Shown: positions 49,641-64,000 of the stretch, in pieces
Position numbering within the stretch: position 1 is the first letter of the stretch
Layout: each line of letters opens with the position of its first letter
From: Ziziphus jujuba
Lineage: Eukaryota > Streptophyta > Magnoliopsida > Rosales > Rhamnaceae
Reading direction: 5' to 3'
Assembly: GCF_031755915.1 (NCBI RefSeq)
Contig: NC_083379.1
Coordinates: 13,563,501 to 13,627,500 of the forward strand
Length of the DNA stretch: 64,000 nt
Program-made: the position numbers and the translations under genes
The notes under the pieces: model-generated
What the model was told of the DNA's origin: nothing
The model's input: only the letters and a program-made list of their open reading frames with translations
The model's database searches: none

Positions 49641-51118
49641 TAGGGGTGTTCATCAGTCAATTTCGATTAGTGAACAAATGCAATCAGCTGATCAATTATA
49701 TCACTGACGATCATTTTTTAAGTTTCATAAACTGATCGGCGTATATTCGGTTGGTTTCAATTGTTTCTCTGCAATACAAGAAAATGAAGAGACGAGGAGA
49801 AAATTGAAGTAAGAGAGATGAGAAAAGGAAAGTAATGGTCTTAGAAAAAGCCTTGGATTCTATTCTACAGTGAAAGAGTGATAAATACCTAGTTAGCTTT
49901 CTATTTTTATTCTTTATCAAGAAAAAAGAAAAAAAGAAAAATACATATATATTATTTGTTATATAGAAAGATAATAAATACCTTGTTTGCAAATCATGAA
50001 TCCAAATAACGCAAAGACATCAAATAACATATATGCATTGAATCGCAATATACAATCAAACAAGGTTAATAGTGACTTGTAAAGTGATTGTGAATGTTCT
50101 TTAAAGACAAATTTAAAACGCTCTCATTATCCCTTTCTCTACATCTTTGCTCTCTTTCTTAGAGACCATTTGGTATAATTGATAAGAATAGAATTTTAGT
50201 TTGTAAAGCTTTATATAATAGATATTTTTGAAAAAGAATTTTTATTAAAAAACTAATAAATGTTTGGTTATAAATAAAAAAAACTGCATTAAATACTTAT
50301 TAAGCTGTAATAAATACTTATTAAATTTTCATATAAAGTATAAAAAAAAAAAATTTAGAGAAGCTCAAAATTTAGGCTTATCTAAAACAGTTTAAAAAAG
50401 CTCATTTTTTAATGGATAAGTATTTATTAATTTGTGCCAAATACTTTTATTTTTTTATAAAAGAGCTTTTGACCCTTAAATAGAGCTTTTAAATATAAAA
50501 AAAAATTTTAAAAAAAAGAAGAAGAAAAAACTGCCAAACAGAGGCTTATTCTTAGTGTCTCTACTCTTTGGTGAGTCATGCAATGGAGATGGAAACTTAA
50601 GGCATAATTAATATGAGAACAAATGGTGATATATTCGATCAATTTCGGTGATAGATAGTTTTACAAGATAGAAAACTAAAATTGATTGTCACCTTCTCAC
50701 AAGTGCCGGCTAACCAACCAAATGACGGCTGGTCACTAGAAAATCTTGGTTGGTGCGGCTTGGTTGGTCAATTTTTCGGCTAGCTAGTTTTTATGTATAC
50801 CCCTAATAGAAATGAAAATAATTGTACTTCAAAAAATGTACTAAAAATTTCAAAAGCAAATTTTGAAAATTAATTTTTCTTTCAATTTTGATACTTTCTA
50901 ACCTGTACCTTAAGGCATAATTAATATAAGAACAAATGGTGATATATTCGATCGATTTCGAGGACTGATAGTTTTGCAAGACGGAAAACCAAAATTGATT
51001 GTCACCTTCTCATAGGTGCAATTAACCAACCAAATGGTGGCTGGTCACTAGAAAATCTTGGTTGGTGCGGCTTGGTTGGTCGATTTTTTCGGCTAGCTGG
51101 TTTTTATGTACAACCCTA
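49641..51118. mobile_element. Non-autonomous hAT element with perfect 8-bp target duplication
   Basis: The left end is TAGGGGTGTTCAT. The right end is the complement of TAGGGTTGTACAT. Both are flanked by ATAGATAT (49633-49640 and 51119-51126), and 8-bp target duplications are the hAT hallmark. Subterminal GGTTGG/CCAACC and CGGCT motifs are dense near the right end. There is no transposase sequence. The element contains a nested MITE-like insertion (50163-50548), and its right end has been tandemly duplicated (50596-51178). Confidence 0.85.
50163..50548. mobile_element. MITE-like element, family M1, copy 2, nested in the hAT element
   Basis: It is an inverted-orientation match of 9956-10305, with ends AGACCATTTGGTATAA and CTGCCAAACAGAGGC. 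A TTCTTAG direct repeat flanks it at 50156-50162 and 50549-50555, a plausible target duplication. There is no coding content. Confidence 0.6.
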
Positions 51119-51178
51119 ATAGATATGAAAATAATTTTATTTCAAAAAAATGTACTAAAATTTTTAAAAGCAAAGTGC
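50596..51178. repeat. 323-bp tandem duplication of the hAT right end plus its flank
   Basis: Copy 1 (50596-50918) and copy 2 (50919 to about 51178) both read CTTAAGGCATAATTAATAT, GGTGATATATTCGATC, ATTGATTGTCACCTTCTCA, TCTTGGTTGGTGCGGCTTGG and then an A-CCCTAA terminus. An ATAGAAAT/ATAGATAT word and AAAATAATT host flank follow. Because the unit includes the terminus and adjoining flank, duplication followed insertion. Confidence 0.85.
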
Positions 51179-51949
51179 AAAAGAAACAATAACTAGGAAG
51201 GCAAAATGTAATTTACTCAAAAAATTAATATTAAAAATGTTGTTCATCCATCTTTGTAACATATGCTTAAGGCATATTATTGTAATTTTATTTCCTACTT
51301 TGATTTAAAAAAAGGCCAAAAGCATTCTGTAGCTCTTAAAAATTAGGTAGAACATTGGTCCAATAGCTAGGCTACCGTTGCCTTCCGTTCCAAAAGTAGC
51401 TAAGCAACTGCTCGAAAGTTTACGGTATTATATACTAATTGCCATAAATCTCTTTCACTGTGATTTCAGATTTTCACACGGTTTCAAACCCATGGAAAAC
51501 CAAACAACTCCACCGACACGTGCGACGTTCCAATTCGCCAGCCCCCAAAAACGCGTTAAATACTAAAAATTGCGCGCCATTGTGCCCATCCGACGTGGCG
51601 AACTCCACTTCCAAATTCGTGGAATCACGTCCCACTTGTATCAGGTGCCGGCTGATGCCCGTCGTCGACCGCCACGTGTCGGTCATGACCTCTATTCTAT
51701 CACACTCCTTTGTCTGGATGCCGGTGGAATCGCCGGTTGCCAAGAGGCAACTTAGCCCGATGGCTATTTCCGCGTCAACGTCATCGTGTCCTGCACGATG
51801 CTTAATCACCACAGGGAATGTTCGAATTTCCGATAATACCCCTTAATTATTGCCCTTAATTCGCCTAAAAAGGAAGGATATTTTCGTAGTTGAAGTTCGA
51901 TTATTAATTTAAATAGAAATAAAAATAAAAAAAGAAACAAATTTGTTGG
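51179..51949 (+). promoter_or_regulatory. GC-rich upstream region of the NDR kinase gene with two G-boxes
   Basis: GC and CpG content rise strongly at about 51470-51830. Two CACGTG G-boxes lie at 51517-51522 and 51673-51678, the second within CCACGTGTCGG, which resembles an ABRE. Frames are open on both strands here (about 51460-51846), which is expected of GC-rich sequence. Neither frame has a recognisable domain, so I read the block as promoter, though an unrecognised small gene is not excluded. Confidence 0.5.
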
Positions 51950-53020
51950 AGAGGGATAGCCCGAAGAGGAAGGAGTAAAGAAGGTGCTCTGGTTGATAAA
52001 AAGAGTAAAAGAGAGAACTCTATTTTCAAACCCCCCAAAAAAAAAAAAAAAGAGTGTAACTGTTCGTCTGCGATCTTTCTGTAAGTTTCAGGTAGTACTT
52101 CCAATTCTCAATTTTCAGATTGTGTTTGTTTCTGATCGTTCGGCATTTTTAAATTTTTTTTTTTTTCTGAAATTGTATTGTTTTTCAGAAGTTAAGGAAC
52201 ATTCATAAAATTAGGCTTTGAGTTTTGGTAGTTAGTTACGATTTCAATTTGATAATGGTTTCTGTAAGTAATATTAGAACTTGTTTTTCTGTTCTGTTTT
52301 ATTTGGTTTGATCAAGATTTTGTTAGAATTTTTTTTTTCCTGGTGAATTAGATCGTTTATTTATTTATTTATTTTTACTTTAAATTTGATTGAATTATGA
52401 GCAATCTCGTTTGTTATGTGGTAAATTCTCCTTAATTCAGATTTTTGAACTGAGAAAATTGAGGAATCGTGAATCAAAAGTGTTCCTGCTAGTGAAAGAG
52501 ATTTTTTTTTTGGAATAAAAGAAAGGGATATAGGAGCGTAAAATGTGCTGTGTGATTTTATTTTGTTTTATTATTATTACTTTTTTACTCAGTTTATATA
52601 TTCTTGTTATTGTTCTTCTGTTTCTCATTCATGAATATAAAGTTAGCGCTAGTAGATTTTAAACTTTATTTGAGATTTATTAAGTGTTAAAAAGAGTTGA
52701 GAAGATTGTGATTTGTTTTATGAGTGATACAAGTTTTACTTTTGTGTTTTCTTATCCTGGAAACCTTGGTCTGTATCACATGGCTATAGTTTACGATGAA
52801 TGTTTTATCATTTGAGATTTGCAGGGTTGAGCATTGGTGGTAACTTCTTGTGCTTACAAGCTTCTTGCTTCATTTGTTATATGCTAATTGATTCATTTTA
52901 CTATATTTATAGGTGTTTTAGCTGTCGGTGTGGAACCAGGACATGAAGAATGAGTATTGAATTTATATATTTTTAGTAGAATTATAGAGAAGAATGCATG
53001 ATCGTGATTGAGCGGTAGCC
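51950..53020 (+). other. 5' UTR of the NDR kinase gene, probably with an intron
   Basis: A purine-rich leader begins at about 51950. A CTGTAAGTTTC donor at about 52079-52089 and acceptors TTTGCAG (52818-52824) or TTTATAG (52906-52912) suggest a leader intron of about 0.75-0.83 kb. Such leader introns are common in plant kinase genes. Confidence 0.45.
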
Positions 53021-61418
<8,398 letters not shown>

Positions 61419-61700
61419 TTTTCGAGGATCAATTCCCAAGTAATTGTCAATAGCCGAGGTGAATTGAAGGAAACTGTTATAAAGTTGCCCAAAACAAAAA
61501 AAAAAAAAAAGGATTGGAAATGTATCTGATTGTGACAAGTTCTACAGTTTAACTGCTGTATCTTAGTCATGGTAGAGTTGTTCATTGCATGTAAAAAAAG
61601 ATCACCTAGATTAGAGGGAAAGAGGTTGAAATTGATGATATAGCTTTTAATAAACTGTTCTAGGTCTGTTTAAGGTAATTATGTCAAAAGCATTCTTGAC
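61419..61700 (+). terminator. 3' UTR and polyadenylation signal of the NDR kinase gene
   Basis: The region follows the TAA stop. A canonical AATAAA lies at 61649-61654, preceded by a T/G-rich stretch, giving a 3' UTR of about 250 bases. Confidence 0.5.
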
Positions 61701-63424
61701 TTGCTAGGCTGTAATGAGCTTTGATTTGGTTCTGTATGAAGGAAAAAAAAAAAGGTGCAACGAGCAATATGGATAAAAGTAACAATTTTATCTCCTCCTT
61801 TGCAGTACTATGTAATTGCTTATTTCTTTTACCATTGTTATCATTGTTACTGTTGTAAAATGTGAACTCTTCCTATCGAATGTAAAATAATGTTGAACCA
61901 TTCTCAAAATATTTTGTTGAACTTTTTCACTTTTCCAATTAATTTTGATCGATTCGGCGTTATAATTAACCACTTTTTTTCTTTTTCTTTTTTTTTCGGT
62001 TTTTTGCTCGAAACCAACCTCTTATATCCATGATTTCTATCTCAAAAAAAAAGAAAAAGAAAAAAAAGAGTATATATGTCCAGAGTGCAATAAGATGTTT
62101 TTAAACTCAAGAAGAAATTATATAAAACATAACCATATTATTTATTTTTAATTAATAAAAATAAAATTAATTGTATTTTGATATTTTTAATTTTTAAGTT
62201 TTATAAATTAAGTCTTTTAACTTTTTGACTAATTAGCTCAAGCTCTCAAATTTTCAATTTATTATAATTTAGATCTTTTTAACTTTTAACAGTTAAGGTT
62301 CAACGATAATTTCTTAGGTTTAACAATAATTTCATATGGTTGATATTAAATTATATTAAATTTTAAATTAAGAAATATTAAAATGTAAAATTTTTAAAAT
62401 TTTAAATTTCTATATTGTTAATATCATTTTTAATTTAAAATTTGATACAATTTAATATGAGATAAATAATCTATTTCAATTATTTTTTAATAATAAAGTG
62501 TATCAAAATATAAAATTTAAATTTTTTTTTCTAATTTAAAAATTAATACAATTTAATATCAATGCAATTAAACCTTACAATTAATAAATTGAAAAAATGA
62601 TAACCTAAATGTTGAGTTGAAAAATTAAAGCAAAATTCTACAAATTGAAAATATAAAAATACAAGAATAAGATTACTAGACACTTATTTTACATGTGCAA
62701 GCCAATAGACATGAAACATTTCTTTTATTGCTTGACATAATTTGGTCGCCTCCAAATTGTAAGCACGCGTTATGATGTTCCATTTCAGCAATTTGTCACG
62801 ACTCTTCACATGCTTGACATTCTCACCTTAGGCAGAAAACACACAACTGAATTCAATTAGAATGCACACTCTGACTGACTACTCGAGTGAAGCTGATTCA
62901 ATGGAAAGACAAACATACTTCCTTTTTAATAAGAAAATCATTATAATCATATGATAAAATAAAAATAATAATAATAATAATAAAATAATAAAAGAAGAAG
63001 ATCAAGTACTAACCTTTTAAATGTTGGGCCGTCCAAAGATAAGCCCAGGCAAATTATAATTCGGATCAAGAGCCCAAATTATATCAATTGGTCAAAAATA
63101 CATATAGAAATTAGGAAAGCATTTGTTTCTTTTTCAATGATATTTTTGCCTTAAGATCTAGTCACGACTCACCAACCATTTTGACGAAGAAATTTAAAAG
63201 AATTTAAAAGACCATGTTGTGGCACAAAGTTTTTGAATTGGTCAATTATGTTTTGTTTTCTTCAAATAGGAATAATATTAAGATCGCAATAGAAGTTGCA
63301 ATAATTGGTTTGCTTGGTTGTCACAATCGCCAATCACCAAAAGAACACATCTTTTTGAAAAATATTATTCTCCTTTAGACGTGTTGGAGTGACAAGGGGT
63401 CGGCTTATAATTTATATATCTCTT

Positions 63425-63472
<48 letters not shown>

Positions 63473-64000
63473 GCATCATACACGCATATATGCACGAGGT
63501 GGGATCTGATGCAGTCATCTTCCAGAGTTTCTCTTTTCTGTAGAAAAGGAGATGACAGCAAGAAAGCCTCCAACCACAAAAGCTTGAAAGACACATGCAT
63601 TATCAAGTCATGAGAGGAAGTATTAATGTTGCTGATTTATACACTTTTGGATGTACGTGTATAGCATTTCACACTTTTTCATTTTTATTATAATTATTAT
63701 TATTTTTTGCAGACATATACCTCTTTATTTTTGAAATTACATATTATCCTTTTCACGTTTTCATTTTGCTCAATTTCCCTCCTCCAATAACATAGTAATG
63801 CTAAAATTTTCACATGTTTATATTTATTTTAATGAAATAGCAGTTTGTTTAGTGAAATTCCAAATTAAGAATAATTTCGTCAAAACAAAAAATTGCATAG
63901 TTTACGTTTATTTAATGAAAATTTATTCGAAAATATATGTTTATGTCAAATGAACTGTTAAATTATGAAAATTTTGTAGAAGACAACGTTGGGACGAAAT
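61701..64000. other. Gene-free AT-rich DNA
   Basis: No gene is supported. It contains poly-A runs, AT-rich words (TAAATTTTAAATTAA and similar), a TTGGGCCGTCC/AAGCCCA patch at about 63024-63047, and a (TA)n tract at 63427-63472. Frames through the TA tract encode Tyr-Ile repeats only. Confidence 0.6.
63427..63472. repeat. (TA)n microsatellite
   Basis: A near-perfect TA run with one GTA interruption. Confidence 0.9.

Overview
The window is nuclear DNA from a flowering plant, most likely a eudicot (probably a rosid). It is AT-rich with long intergenic stretches. The genes are split by plant-type GT-AG introns, and their products are plant-specific or plant-typical: a chloroplast-type pentatricopeptide (PPR) protein, a CHUP1-like protein, an ALOG/LSH protein and a plant NDR kinase. 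The noncoding space is filled with plant LTR retrotransposons, hAT elements, LINE remnants, MITE-like inverted repeats and (TA)n tracts. There are no operons, CRISPR arrays or bacterial signals, and I recognise no tRNA, rRNA or organelle insert.

Layout. 1-11.6 kb: probable 3' portion of a long Ty3/gypsy-type LTR, then gene-free AT-rich DNA with a fresh 285-bp tandem duplication, microsatellites and a MITE-like element. 12.1-24.7 kb: two plus-strand genes 1.5 kb apart, a nine-exon PPR gene (EMB2279/DG1 clade, 856 aa) and a seven-exon CHUP1-like gene (798 aa). 24.7-31.1 kb: gene-free, with a tandemly duplicated 245-bp inverted-repeat element, a LINE-type RNase H fragment and a long hairpin. 31.1-31.9 kb: a single-exon minus-strand ALOG/LSH gene (259 aa). 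32-51 kb: a nested transposon graveyard. A minus-strand Ty3/gypsy element (LTR, primer-binding site, broken gag, polypurine tract, second LTR) has been invaded by an intact 362-bp TRIM and by a solo LTR, each with a perfect 5-bp target duplication. Beside it lie further LTRs, a dead hAT transposase gene and a non-autonomous hAT element with a perfect 8-bp target duplication. 51.5-61.7 kb: a 13-exon NDR-family AGC kinase (565 aa) behind a GC-rich, G-box-bearing upstream region. 61.7-64 kb: gene-free.

The four host genes are single-copy housekeeping or developmental genes and form no pathway cluster. PPR proteins of this clade act in chloroplast gene expression. The CHUP1 family acts in chloroplast positioning or cytoskeletal organisation. 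ALOG proteins are nuclear regulators of organ boundaries and meristems. NDR kinases are MOB-activated growth and polarity kinases. I see no convincing new multigene system. The most informative observations are structural: dateable nested insertions, a tandem duplication that copied an exon-intron junction and then lost its splice donor, an in-frame intron of the kinase whose retention would add a hydrophobic segment, and a GC-AG intron with a NAGNAG acceptor. All exon joins were read by eye from splice consensus, phase and family similarity; no alignment was run.
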